From Chitinimonas sp. BJB300 (GTDB lineage Bacteria; Pseudomonadota; Gammaproteobacteria; Burkholderiales; Chitinimonadaceae): 41,150 nucleotides of DNA. The position numbers were made by a program, and so were the translations under genes. Location of the stretch: NCBI RefSeq assembly GCF_002735695.1, contig NZ_PDZH01000031.1:1-41150 (forward strand), in the 5' to 3' direction. This document shows, piece by piece, positions 8,144 to 16,929 of the stretch. The notes under the pieces were generated by a model that worked only from the letters and a program-made list of their open reading frames with translations, had not been told where the DNA came from and did not search any database. The stretch's first letter is position 1. Each line of letters begins with the position of its first letter.

Positions 8144-9100
8144 TCAAAGGCGGCGCAACAGTTGTTCGGCATAACGCCGCGTGGTAGCCAAGGTGCTGGC
8201 CCTTGGCATTGCCAACCGGGGTGGCTCGGTCAAAACCGGCTTGCAGTCGCGGTAGCTCACCGTCGGCAAACGTTGCTGCTGCGCGCCCAGAAAGGCACAT
8301 AGCTGCTCGAAACGACGCACCACAATCGCATCGGGCAACGCACTATCGGGCTTCAGCAACTCAAAATTGTGCGAAACAATCACAAACATCTCCTGCCCAC
8401 CATGCCACCCATTGAGCATGGCACTACGTAGTTCAGTAAAACTGCAACCCGAAACCTGGGCCGGCTTCTCACGCCCAAACCCATCGCGGAACACGGTAAC
8501 CGGGTAGCTGTGAACACCCGAGATGAACAAAGGGGACAGCAAATTATGCGTATCGCGCATATCCATGCCGCTAATGGGGTAGAAACGGTTCAGACTGCTG
8601 TCAAGATGGATACCGTTGCGTTGCAACGCCAGGAAGGTATCGCGGTTGGCGGCAAAGCTACCGGCGCGAAAAGTCGTAATCGGCTCGGCGCCCGCCTCCA
8701 GCAGCATTTTTTTCCCATGGGCAATTAGTGCGGTCTGCTCATCCAGGTCGTAGTAACTCAGGTGTTGGCGCTTGACCTGATTATTGGGGATTAGCGCCGT
8801 CGTGATTTCATCGGTCCATTCCGGGTGCAGATGCAATTGCACTTCTTGCCCAGCCGCCAGAATCATCTGCACAATGGTGTCGAGGTATTGCTGGCCAAAG
8901 CGAGCAGCAAACAACGGCTCGACAAAGAACACACCGTGCAGACCATGCTGGTTCAATATCTCCAGCGTCTTGGGCAGGGCATAGTCTCCCTGGGCAGACC
9001 TGCCATACACATAGCGCTCGAAACTGCTGGGGAATACCTGATCCAAGGCATTCCAGCCATTGCACCAAACCTCCACGTCGAATGTCAGCAGCACCTTCAT
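8144..9100 (-). CDS. WalW-like polysaccharide-deacetylase-fold protein
   Basis: This is a 318-aa protein. The start is taken at ATG9100, which overlaps the previous stop as ATGA; a longer frame begins at 9112. Motifs resemble the NodB fold: TFDVEVW near the N-terminus, HLHPEW and FRAGSF. The DVE in place of the classic DDG is seen in WalW-type and XrtA-type deacetylases. It likely removes N- or O-acetyl groups from a glycan, or has become a binding variant. It follows the tyrosine-phosphatase gene and precedes the O-acyltransferase, suggesting successive decoration steps. Confidence 0.75.
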   Translation of the reverse strand: MKVLLTFDVEVWCNGWNALDQVFPSSFERYVYGRSAQGDYALPKTLEILNQHGLHGVFFVEPLFAARFGQQYLDTIVQMILAAGQEVQLHLHPEWTDEITTALIPNNQVKRQHLSYYDLDEQTALIAHGKKMLLEAGAEPITTFRAGSFAANRDTFLALQRNGIHLDSSLNRFYPISGMDMRDTHNLLSPLFISGVHSYPVTVFRDGFGREKPAQVSGCSFTELRSAMLNGWHGGQEMFVIVSHNFELLKPDSALPDAIVVRRFEQLCAFLGAQQQRLPTVSYRDCKPVLTEPPRLAMPRASTLATTRRYAEQLLRRL

Positions 9101-9702
9101 GGCTGCACACACGGGCTGCCTGCTTGGCGCAACTCTGCCAGCAGGTTGATGACGGCGACGTGGATCAGCGTGAAGCAGGTATAGAAATAGCGTTCTGACA
9201 AGGTATGGGGGTCATGCAGGTGGATACGCTTGGGCGTGGCCCAGGCACCCAGCAGGGCGATAGCACGCATCGGAATGCCGCGCGCCAGCAGTTGTCTGGC
9301 ATGGCGAATCTCCATCACCAACAATAAATCCCCTTCACGGTACTGATAGTCACCGATATCGGTAGCAGCATGCCTGCCCAGGTCGATACCAAACCGTGGG
9401 GCGGTTTGCAACGCCAACTCAAACGCCGGTGCACCGGTCGTGGTGGCAAGGCCCAAAGAGCAAACCTTGCCCCCCTGCGCCCGCGCCACGCCTTCGGCAA
9501 ATGCGCTGCGATTGATATTACCCAGGCACACGAAGACCAGTCGGTGCACGGTGGCCGGCTCAAGCGCTACCCAGGGGTCTACCCTCCCCGTCACCAACTC
9601 GACCTGCCCCAATAGGTGGCGAACCCAGCCCCGGAAAGTGCCGTAATTGGTGCGCGTTAGTTCCGCCAATGTTTGGCGGGCGGCTTGGAGTCGTTTAAGC
9701 AT
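9097..9702 (-). CDS. Low-molecular-weight protein tyrosine phosphatase with N-terminal extension
   Basis: This is a 201-aa protein. The LMW-PTP loop C-x5-R-S is intact (CLGNINRS, Cys59/Arg65/Ser66), and the general-acid Asp is in HDPH (Asp164). Typical members are about 140-160 aa; here about 50 residues precede the catalytic domain and have no recognised motif. In capsule systems a phosphatase of this fold (Wzb) reverses tyrosine phosphorylation of the Wzc kinase, and the tyrosine autokinase of this operon is the obvious partner. The DNA just upstream of ATG9702 is pyrimidine-rich with no Shine-Dalgarno, so the real start may be internal. Confidence 0.85.
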   Translation of the reverse strand: MLKRLQAARQTLAELTRTNYGTFRGWVRHLLGQVELVTGRVDPWVALEPATVHRLVFVCLGNINRSAFAEGVARAQGGKVCSLGLATTTGAPAFELALQTAPRFGIDLGRHAATDIGDYQYREGDLLLVMEIRHARQLLARGIPMRAIALLGAWATPKRIHLHDPHTLSERYFYTCFTLIHVAVINLLAELRQAGSPCVQP

Positions 9703-9780
9703 GGAGAAAGGAAGAGGAAGGGGTAAAAGTAGGCAACACCCTGGGCAGGCTGTCTGGGTAGGCAGAAAAAAGCAGCATGC
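9703..9780. other. 78-bp gap, the longest inside the polysaccharide operon
   Basis: Most neighbouring genes overlap or are less than 15 bp apart; this gap is an exception. It contains a pyrimidine-rich leader on the minus strand before the phosphatase and a run of T after a short GCATGC palindrome near 9770-9780, which is too weak to call a terminator. A promoter or processing site is possible but not visible. Confidence 0.4.
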
Positions 9781-10743
9781 TCACGCCAGTTGCGCCGCTG
9801 GAGCACGCAGATTGTTCAACATGCGCACGCCATAACGCAGGGCAGTACGGTCCCAAGGCTTGAAGCGCGGCAGTTGCAGCGGGTCGCTGGCCTGTGTGGC
9901 AGCACCTACTGCGGTGGAGACAGCCGCTTTGAAGCCTGCATGGCCCAGCATATCGACATGCTTGGCATGGTAGTCACGCCCCGGACGGCCATTGGGATAG
10001 GCGAACAACGTAACCGGCGCATCCAGCAAACCTTCCAGCTGCTGCTTGCTGCGCATGATTTCGTCGTCCGCCTCCGCATCCGTAATACTGCTCAGAATAG
10101 GATGGGTACAGGTGTGTGCCCCAATCTGCATGCCCGCCCGGTGGAGTTGCACTACTTGATCAGACCGCATCATCAAATCGGTGGGTAAGGTCACTGCGGC
10201 ACGCTCACGCACCGCGTCCACGATCTTTGCGCGGATGATGGGCTCCAGGTATTTGATCTTGCCGATCAATGCATTGATCGCCGTGCGGCGGTCTTCCATG
10301 CTCGCCAGCGGGTGGCGGCCGAGGTTCAGGTCGGCAAGGTCCAGCTGTGCCTGGGTACAGGCCCGCACGGTTTCGATGATTGCATCGTTCCACATCCGCC
10401 CGCCATCCAGAAACGACGTCGCAACAAAAAAAGTCGCGCTCATACCGTGCCGCTGCAAGATAGGCAACGCATTCACCGCGTTGTTGGCATAGCCATCATC
10501 AAAGGTGATCACCGCTGCGCGCCCAGGCAAGGTGCCCGCTTTCAAGCGGCTTGCGGCTTCATCCAACGGTAGGACCTGAAACCATCGCGCCAGCCAGCGC
10601 AGCTCTTCGTCAAAGCGCTGTATATCCGGCTCGTCGGGCAACAGCACATCCGGCTGGCTTAGCACGCGATGGAAGGTCAGGATGGAGAGCCGGGCTCTCG
10701 GGCCGGCTGGCGACAGCAGCCCTGCAATGCTGCGTAAAATCAT
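9781..10743 (-). CDS. Polysaccharide deacetylase (NodB domain)
   Basis: This is a 320-aa protein. The start is chosen at ATG10743, which overlaps the upstream stop as ATGA; the frame is open to 10755. A NodB domain is clear: TFDDGYANN at about residue 80, then GAHTCTHP supplying the metal-binding His pair, and FAYPNGRPG downstream. An insertion of about 60 residues lies between the first and second motifs, as in deacetylases found in exosortase-type loci. It probably de-N-acetylates the exopolysaccharide or a precursor. No signal peptide is obvious. Confidence 0.86.
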   Translation of the reverse strand: MILRSIAGLLSPAGPRARLSILTFHRVLSQPDVLLPDEPDIQRFDEELRWLARWFQVLPLDEAASRLKAGTLPGRAAVITFDDGYANNAVNALPILQRHGMSATFFVATSFLDGGRMWNDAIIETVRACTQAQLDLADLNLGRHPLASMEDRRTAINALIGKIKYLEPIIRAKIVDAVRERAAVTLPTDLMMRSDQVVQLHRAGMQIGAHTCTHPILSSITDAEADDEIMRSKQQLEGLLDAPVTLFAYPNGRPGRDYHAKHVDMLGHAGFKAAVSTAVGAATQASDPLQLPRFKPWDRTALRYGVRMLNNLRAPAAQLA

Positions 10744-12062
10744 GTGCCAGCCCACCCTGCTTTACCCTGCGGTTTATTGAGCCGCTGCACCGGCGCAGCA
10801 GAACCAAATGCGCCGCTTGTTTCCGTCTCCCAGCGTTTTTCCTTCAACCACCGTTCCGACACCAGCAACACCACCAGGATGTTGTAGGGTAAGTCGAAAT
10901 ACGAAAGTGCAAGGAAAGCGCCGCCCACCGCATAGCCGATGATGGAAACTTGGCACATCCCCGCCAGATGAAACAGCCACATGGTGTCGGGCCGCTGCTT
11001 GGCTTGCTTGCGCACACGGGCGGCGGTGCGCAACGCCAATATCCATACCAGGAGGAACAGCGCCAGCCCGCCCCAGCCATGTTCGCCCAACACCGAGAAA
11101 TAAATGCTGTGTGCACCCAGAATCAGATTGGGATTCGGGGCGTAGATGGCGTATAGGTCGGGCTGGTAGATGGCGAAACCACCACCCAGGAAGCGATCGT
11201 TGGCAAGGTTGTAGGTCATATGCCACGCATTGATGCGGCCCATGGCCGACCCGTCGGTTTCGTAAGTCTGGATCGTGCCCATCCGGTTGCTCCAGCTATC
11301 GGGCATGAACGCGAGCAGGCCGGCAGCCACCACCGCCACCATCACGCCGGTCAGCACCTTGCTTTCCGACCGCAACCACAGCACCGCACCCATCGCACAA
11401 ATCGCCAGTAATGCGCCGCGTGACTGGGTACCGAGCGCGGCGATGGTCGTCAGCACCATCAACACCAGCAAGCTTTGCCGGACCCAGATGCGGGTGGCCA
11501 CCACCCTCAGGTAATACATCAGCGGAATCGTCATGATCAACGCGACGGCCAACTCGTTATTTCCCTCAATAAACCCACCTGGCGGACCCCATACCCGGGC
11601 GCCACCCCCACTGGTAATCGTGAAAATACCGCCCTTGAAGCCATAAAAGCCAATCGACAGGATATTGATCCAGACAAACAGTTCAATATGCTTGCGCTCA
11701 TACAACACCGCCAAGGCCACCAGTGTCATCAGCTGGATCTTCAACACCTTGTTCAGCTGCATCCAGGAGGCTTCGGTATGCATGGCGAACATGGTCGTCA
11801 AACACATCCACAACACGAACAGCAGCAAGACCACGACCGGCGGGCTCCACGGCACCTTGATCTTGTCCTTGGTGAACACCATGGCGACAAAGGTGACGGC
11901 CGCAGCTATCGCAGCAAACGGGGCATTATTGGCAAACCCGAATGCCAGCTTGTGCGGGTTCATGATGCTGACCCAGGTCCAGATCAGCACGCCGACCCAA
12001 GGCCGGCGCAAAGCATAGAATGACGCCACAAGCAGGACAGCAACCAGCGCCAGATCACGCAC
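10740..12062 (-). CDS. O-antigen-ligase-like polymerase, exosortase A system-associated
   Basis: This 440-aa protein has about 10-12 transmembrane segments and a large extracytoplasmic loop at about 260-330, as in the Wzy/WaaL family. The N-terminus with PWVGVLIWTWVSIMNPHKL matches my memory of the putative O-glycosylation ligase family tied to exosortase A (TIGR03097). It also has TQSRGALLAI and a loop with AHSIYFSVLGEHGW. It likely polymerises or transfers the repeat unit at the periplasmic face. It overlaps the PaaK-like gene by 8 bp and the deacetylase gene by 4 bp. Confidence 0.88.
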   Translation of the reverse strand: MRDLALVAVLLVASFYALRRPWVGVLIWTWVSIMNPHKLAFGFANNAPFAAIAAAVTFVAMVFTKDKIKVPWSPPVVVLLLFVLWMCLTTMFAMHTEASWMQLNKVLKIQLMTLVALAVLYERKHIELFVWINILSIGFYGFKGGIFTITSGGGARVWGPPGGFIEGNNELAVALIMTIPLMYYLRVVATRIWVRQSLLVLMVLTTIAALGTQSRGALLAICAMGAVLWLRSESKVLTGVMVAVVAAGLLAFMPDSWSNRMGTIQTYETDGSAMGRINAWHMTYNLANDRFLGGGFAIYQPDLYAIYAPNPNLILGAHSIYFSVLGEHGWGGLALFLLVWILALRTAARVRKQAKQRPDTMWLFHLAGMCQVSIIGYAVGGAFLALSYFDLPYNILVVLLVSERWLKEKRWETETSGAFGSAAPVQRLNKPQGKAGWAGT

Positions 12063-13434
12063 GGCCCACCTCCCTCTCTGCCGAGAATGCCGGTACGGCG
12101 CTTACCACGTAGCGGAACTTGCCCGAGGCTTCAGCCGCAATTTCGGTCACCTTTTCAACCTGGATATCCACGTCCGCACCCAGCCGCGCTTTGAAGTCGC
12201 GCACAATGCGCGCCTCGGCAGCCTCATCAAAACCTGCACCGGCCACCACCTTCACCACCGTCTGCGCCAGCGATCGCTGTTCGATACGGAAGCGCTCCAC
12301 CCCTGGGAGGTCCCGCACGGTGTAGATCAGCGCCAGGCCATGCATCACCGTGCCATCCTGCGCCACGACAAAGTCCGTTGTACGGCCCTGCACTTCCTGT
12401 AACACCGGCAAGCCACGCTCACAGCTGCACGGCGTCTGGCTCAGCACCCCCATGTCACCGGTGCGGTAGCGTACAAACGGAAAATCCCGCGTGCCCAGAT
12501 GCGTGACGACAATTTCGCCCGCTTCACCCGCCGGGGCGGGGCTGCCATCGGGCAGCAGGGTTTCGACAATGATGTCCTCGGCGCTGATATGCAGGCTGCC
12601 AGCCGGGCACTGGTGGGCAATGAAGCCCGCATCCCGCGCCCCATAGCCATTGGCCACCGGGCAACCAAACACGCTGCTGATCAGTTCGCGTTGCTCGTCA
12701 TACAGTTTTTCGGACGTGACAAAGACTACCTTGATGCCCAGCTTGTCCATGGCGGTGCCTTGCTGCCGGGCGTGCCGTGCAATCAGCGACAGGCTGGACG
12801 GGTAACCGAACAACATGGCTGGCCGCTGGGTGCAGATGGTATTCACGAAGCGGTCGAGATTGACTGCCGACATTTCAAATGCGGGCAGAAGAAAGCTACG
12901 CATCAAGCCATCACGCATGCGCCGCACTCTATCTTGTGCGCCCAACTCAATCGGGCTGCCCCACACAACGAGTTCCCTATCGCCGATATCCACACCCCAC
13001 CAACGCGTGGCACGCCATTTGGCTGCCACATCGTGGCTCTTGCGGCCTTTGCCCATGTAGAAAATCAACGGTTCACCCGACGACCCACCGGTGTTGTAGC
13101 GGGTTAGGGGGCCATGCCCCTCGGCCTTGAGCTGCTCAACATGCGCGCGAATTTCCGGCTTACCCAGACGAGGCAACTGGCGCAAGTCTGCGGTACTACG
13201 TACCTGGGTTGGATCAAACCCAAGTTGATGGAAAAGATCGCGGTAGTACGGCACGCGCTGGCCAATTTCAGTCAGAAACGCCCGCAGGCGTTCGGCACGA
13301 TAAGCCTCCAATTGCTCGGCCGTCCACCATTGGCTCGCTTCCAAGCGGCGGCGCAGGGCGACTGAATCGTGACCCTTCAAGCGCTCGTGCAGCGGGAAAA
13401 ATACGCCGGAACAAAGCGTGGTATAGACACTCAC
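12055..13434 (-). CDS. PaaK/CapK-like adenylate-forming enzyme
   Basis: This is a 459-aa protein. GTG13434 is preferred because it overlaps the upstream TGA as GTGA and has AAGGAG 6 nt upstream; the frame is open to 13479. The adenylate-forming P-loop is at about 115-120 (TGGSSGEP), followed by NGYGARDAGF and VRYRTGDMG, the adenine- and ribose-binding regions of the phenylacetate-CoA ligase group. CapK-type members occur in many polysaccharide loci. The reaction would be activation of a carboxylic acid as AMP ester, perhaps for transfer to the glycan. The acid is unknown. Confidence 0.86.
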   Translation of the reverse strand: MSVYTTLCSGVFFPLHERLKGHDSVALRRRLEASQWWTAEQLEAYRAERLRAFLTEIGQRVPYYRDLFHQLGFDPTQVRSTADLRQLPRLGKPEIRAHVEQLKAEGHGPLTRYNTGGSSGEPLIFYMGKGRKSHDVAAKWRATRWWGVDIGDRELVVWGSPIELGAQDRVRRMRDGLMRSFLLPAFEMSAVNLDRFVNTICTQRPAMLFGYPSSLSLIARHARQQGTAMDKLGIKVVFVTSEKLYDEQRELISSVFGCPVANGYGARDAGFIAHQCPAGSLHISAEDIIVETLLPDGSPAPAGEAGEIVVTHLGTRDFPFVRYRTGDMGVLSQTPCSCERGLPVLQEVQGRTTDFVVAQDGTVMHGLALIYTVRDLPGVERFRIEQRSLAQTVVKVVAGAGFDEAAEARIVRDFKARLGADVDIQVEKVTEIAAEASGKFRYVVSAVPAFSAEREVGRA

Positions 13435-14564
13435 GACATACTCCTTGTTGCCGCAGCACGGCGATAGGCATCCAGCCACTGTTCACGCACTTGCGGCCAG
13501 GCATAGCGCTCGGCTTCATCCCGCCCGGCTTGGCGCAGACGCCCCGCCAACTGGCGGTCTTGCAGCACTCGCAGTACAGCAGCACACATCGCCGCCGGGT
13601 CGCCTATCGGCACCAACAAGCCTGATACCCCGTCGCTGAGCATATCGGGGATGCCACCAGCGCAAGTGCTCACCACCGGCACACCACTTGCGAAGGATTC
13701 GAGGATGGAAATCGGCATGTTATCGACGGTGCTCGGGTTGAGCATGCAGTCGGCCTCGGCATAGAGCCTGGGGATATCGGCGTTTTCGATGCGCCCGGAA
13801 AAATGTACGGCCTTGCCCAAGCCTTGTTCGGCCACCAATACTTGCAGCTTCGGCAAATCTGGCCCACTGCCCGCTACGGTCATTCTGGCAGCTGGGAAAT
13901 GTGTCCGTAATTGCGCAAAGGCCAGGATGGCGGTAGGAATATCGTAGATCGGCTCCAGATTGCGCGTCACGACAATGTGGGGTGCATTGCCGAAATGACG
14001 TAGCGGCCCGGCGGAAAAACGTGACAGGTCGATGATGTTGGGAATAACTTCGGCACCCAAGCCGTAATTAGCAAATACCCGCAGCAGAAAATTGGACGGT
14101 GTTACCCGCAACGCCACCTTGCCCAGCATGCGCAATACATAACGAGGGGCCGATTCAAAGAACGGGGCGGCATTACCCCCCCGGTAGTTGATGACCACTG
14201 CACATCCACGCAACCGTGCCAGCCACACGGCCGGCGCGGTAAAGAGGTGCCACGCCCAACCGGAATTCGCCAGGATATGCAACACCTCCACCCGCCCCAG
14301 CGCCCCCCAAAGCTGCCATAGATAAGGCAGCAGGCGGAAACCCGCGCGGATAACCGGTAAACGACCAACCCAAGCGGGCTGATAAGGCGAATTGGTGCGT
14401 ACATGCTCAATCGGCAAGCCCTCGGCGCGCAGCAAACGCACCAATTGCTCACATTGATTGGCCATGCCGCCCGATGGCGGCGGCAACGGGCCGACGATCC
14501 CGACACGCGGCAAGACCACACCCTGCTGGTTTTGTGTCGCCATGCCCGCCTCCCATCGCTTCAT
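13431..14564 (-). CDS. Glycosyltransferase family 4
   Basis: This 377-aa protein has the GT-B layout. The N-terminal acceptor domain begins with RVGIVGPLPPPSGGMANQ. The C-terminal donor domain carries NIIDLSRF, VVTRNLEPIYD, VAGSGPDLPKL and the E-x7-E region STVDNMPISILESFASGVPVVST. It probably adds one sugar of the repeat unit at the cytoplasmic side of the membrane. It is flanked by 4-bp overlaps on both sides (transglutaminase-like gene before, PaaK-like gene after). The sugar specificity cannot be read from sequence. Confidence 0.9.
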   Translation of the reverse strand: MKRWEAGMATQNQQGVVLPRVGIVGPLPPPSGGMANQCEQLVRLLRAEGLPIEHVRTNSPYQPAWVGRLPVIRAGFRLLPYLWQLWGALGRVEVLHILANSGWAWHLFTAPAVWLARLRGCAVVINYRGGNAAPFFESAPRYVLRMLGKVALRVTPSNFLLRVFANYGLGAEVIPNIIDLSRFSAGPLRHFGNAPHIVVTRNLEPIYDIPTAILAFAQLRTHFPAARMTVAGSGPDLPKLQVLVAEQGLGKAVHFSGRIENADIPRLYAEADCMLNPSTVDNMPISILESFASGVPVVSTCAGGIPDMLSDGVSGLLVPIGDPAAMCAAVLRVLQDRQLAGRLRQAGRDEAERYAWPQVREQWLDAYRRAAATRSMS

Positions 14565-15622
14565 GGCGTTGCCTCGCCACGATTCTTTTTCGCGCGCCTA
14601 GCGGCTGCCCAGCAAAAAACCAGGCCAAGCGTCGCCAGTACGCTGACCACAAACAGTACACGTAAGCGGATGTGCAATGCCCACATCGCTTCCAGCTGAC
14701 GCATATTGGCCGGCTCGGCCAGTACCTGGACATGCGGTTGCACCCCTTGCACGATGCCACCGACTTGCTCCAGGGACCGGTGCATGTCGCCCAGCGCCTG
14801 CACCAGCCAAGCCTGGTCGTATTCAAATACATTGTTACCCCACCACAGGTACCACTCGTTCAAGCCACGCCGATAGTAATCCCACGCCTTGGCTTCTTCG
14901 ACATAGCCGGGCCGGGCCGTGGGCACGACGCGGTGCATCTGGATGCTGTCCGGCTTGGTCAACATGGCTTGGCGAAACGCCAATGCGGACAATATTTGCC
15001 CGTCCGGCCCTGTGAAATAGGCATTGTTGAAGATATCAACCAGTTGCCACTTACGTTGCTGCCGGTTCCATATCTCCGGCCAGATATGGCCGTATCCGCC
15101 AAACCCATCGAAGGAAAACGCCCATTGCCGCACAGGTATGTCCGCAGCCAACGCCAGGGCCGAGAAGGTACGCACAAAATCACCGCAATAACCATTACCA
15201 CGCTCAGTAATGTCACGATAGGTCGACAGCAAGTCGTCCTGAACCGCACCACCACGCAACGCCGGCGCGCTGCTCAGCAAGTCCTTGCTGATGACAACCA
15301 CACGTTGCCAATCGTCCGGCAATGCAGCCAAGCCCAGCGTATTTGCCTTTTCCACAAAGAATGGCATGGGCGGACCCGGCTCCAGCTTAAAGTCTGCCGG
15401 TGGTGCGTCAGGCGTCCAATTGAAGTCCACGCTGCGGATGTCCTCCATCACCCAGGCATTGCGTAGGCGGACCAATTCCGTGCCGCCACCCAGCACATAG
15501 GGCATTAGGAATGCTGCACACATCAGTAGGATACCGGCGCAAACCCAAGCGCCTCTTCGCCAATTACGCCCCGGTTGCACCGCCTCCGGCATCATTAGTT
15601 GCTCTGCCGTGGTTACCAACAC
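14561..15622 (-). CDS. Transglutaminase-like membrane-anchored protein
   Basis: This is a 353-aa protein. One hydrophobic segment lies at about 25-45 and another at about 320-340, with a soluble domain between that is likely periplasmic. A papain-like transglutaminase triad is visible: Cys146 in GYCGDF, His179 in GYGHIWPE and Asp196 in LVDIF. Family members hydrolyse or form amide bonds. In this operon it might act on a peptide, a PEP-CTERM protein or an amide-bearing glycan. GTG15622 is favoured because GGAGG lies about 6 nt upstream; the gene overlaps the dehydrogenase by 10 bp. Confidence 0.78.
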   Translation of the reverse strand: MLVTTAEQLMMPEAVQPGRNWRRGAWVCAGILLMCAAFLMPYVLGGGTELVRLRNAWVMEDIRSVDFNWTPDAPPADFKLEPGPPMPFFVEKANTLGLAALPDDWQRVVVISKDLLSSAPALRGGAVQDDLLSTYRDITERGNGYCGDFVRTFSALALAADIPVRQWAFSFDGFGGYGHIWPEIWNRQQRKWQLVDIFNNAYFTGPDGQILSALAFRQAMLTKPDSIQMHRVVPTARPGYVEEAKAWDYYRRGLNEWYLWWGNNVFEYDQAWLVQALGDMHRSLEQVGGIVQGVQPHVQVLAEPANMRQLEAMWALHIRLRVLFVVSVLATLGLVFCWAAARRAKKNRGEATP

Positions 15623-16929
15623 AAGCCCTCCACCTCGGCATGGATGGCCCCTACATTAGGCAGGCGGACCAGATCGAGCAGCAATTGTCCGGGCTTGCAT
15701 ATGCTAGCCAAGGTTTCGGCAACAGCCTGGCCCGACAAGCCCACGACGAGCACCTCCGACTCCGCAATCACATCCGCCAGCTCGGGCCGTAGCAATTGGC
15801 CGATGTGTGGCAAGGTAGTTTCGATGTAACGCCGGTTGGCCCCCAAGAGGCGTGACAGATGCACTTCCGGGTCATAAATCGACAGTTGCATGCCTTTGCC
15901 GATCAACTGCTCGGCCAGCGTCACCAAAGGGCTTTCGCGCAGGTCGTCGGTGCCGGTCTTAAATGAAAGGCCGACAAAGCCAATCTTGCGCTTCCCGCTA
16001 TCAAGAATCTTTTGCAACGCTACGTCGAGATGGGCGCGATTCGACGGCATGATGCCGGCCAGCATCGGGATTTCCACATCATGCTTCTTGGCCAGATACG
16101 TCGTGGCACGCAGGTCCTTGGGCAGGCAGGAACCGCCAAAGGCAAAGCCCGGCTTAAGGTAGGCCCGTGAGATATTGAGTTGCGTATCCTGGCAGACGAG
16201 GTCCATCACTTCGAAGGCGTCCACCCCCAGCGCTTCGCACAACCGGGCGGTTTCATTGGCGAAGGTGATTTTCAGCGCATGGAAATTGTTGCAGCAGTAC
16301 TTCATCATCTCGGCTGAACGCACCGAGGTTTGCAGGAAATTACATGGCAGGTGGCCGAACAAGGCACGTAGGCGTTCTACCGGGTAGGCATGGTTCGCGC
16401 CAACAATGGTAAAGGGCGGCTTGTCGTAGTCGCGAATCGACGAGCCCTCGCGCAGGAATTCGGGCTGGAAGCAAAGATAGAAACCTTCACTGTCCTTCTT
16501 GCCCGAAGTGCGTTCGATAATGGGGCGCAAGACATCTTCCACCGTGCCCGGCACCAGGGTGGAACGAAACACCACCACATGGGGCTCGGCCTTGCTGCCA
16601 ATGGCGACGCCGATCTGCTCGGCCAGCCGCAGCACAGCACCTTGGTCCTGGCTGCCATTAGCAGCGGAGGGGGTACCTACGCACACCAGCGAGATGTCGC
16701 TGCCCAATACGGCCTCCTGCGCATCGGTGGTGACCGACACCTTGCCGCTTTTGGCTACCCGCTCCATCAATTCAACCATGCCCTCTTCCACCACCGGCGT
16801 CTTACCGGCGCGGATCAGGTCCAGCTTGGTTTTTTCAATATCGACGCCGATCACCTCATGCCCATCGCGCGACAAGCAAGCCAGCGACACGGCCCCCACA
16901 TAACCCAAACCAAAGATGCTTATTTTCAT
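15613..16929 (-). CDS. UDP-glucose/GDP-mannose dehydrogenase family (AlgD-like)
   Basis: This is a 438-aa protein starting at ATG16929, with a purine-rich GAGGGGAG upstream and an ATGA overlap with the preceding gene. The NAD-binding GLGYVG is at residues 7-12. The catalytic cysteine is at 268 in GGSCLPKDL, and the substrate region has NNFHALKITFANE, which resembles GDP-mannose 6-dehydrogenases more than UDP-glucose dehydrogenases. It oxidises the C6 hydroxyl of a nucleotide sugar twice to give a uronic acid. This predicts an acidic polymer. The exact nucleotide sugar is inferred. Confidence 0.9.
   Translation of the reverse strand: MKISIFGLGYVGAVSLACLSRDGHEVIGVDIEKTKLDLIRAGKTPVVEEGMVELMERVAKSGKVSVTTDAQEAVLGSDISLVCVGTPSAANGSQDQGAVLRLAEQIGVAIGSKAEPHVVVFRSTLVPGTVEDVLRPIIERTSGKKDSEGFYLCFQPEFLREGSSIRDYDKPPFTIVGANHAYPVERLRALFGHLPCNFLQTSVRSAEMMKYCCNNFHALKITFANETARLCEALGVDAFEVMDLVCQDTQLNISRAYLKPGFAFGGSCLPKDLRATTYLAKKHDVEIPMLAGIMPSNRAHLDVALQKILDSGKRKIGFVGLSFKTGTDDLRESPLVTLAEQLIGKGMQLSIYDPEVHLSRLLGANRRYIETTLPHIGQLLRPELADVIAESEVLVVGLSGQAVAETLASICKPGQLLLDLVRLPNVGAIHAEVEGLCW

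Noticed and set aside
12499-13107. 202-aa frame antisense to the PaaK-like gene
   Set aside because: Shadow frame; no ribosome binding site or domain.
14672-15466. 264-aa frame antisense to the transglutaminase-like gene
   Set aside because: No recognisable motif; the sense frame has a catalytic triad and operon context.
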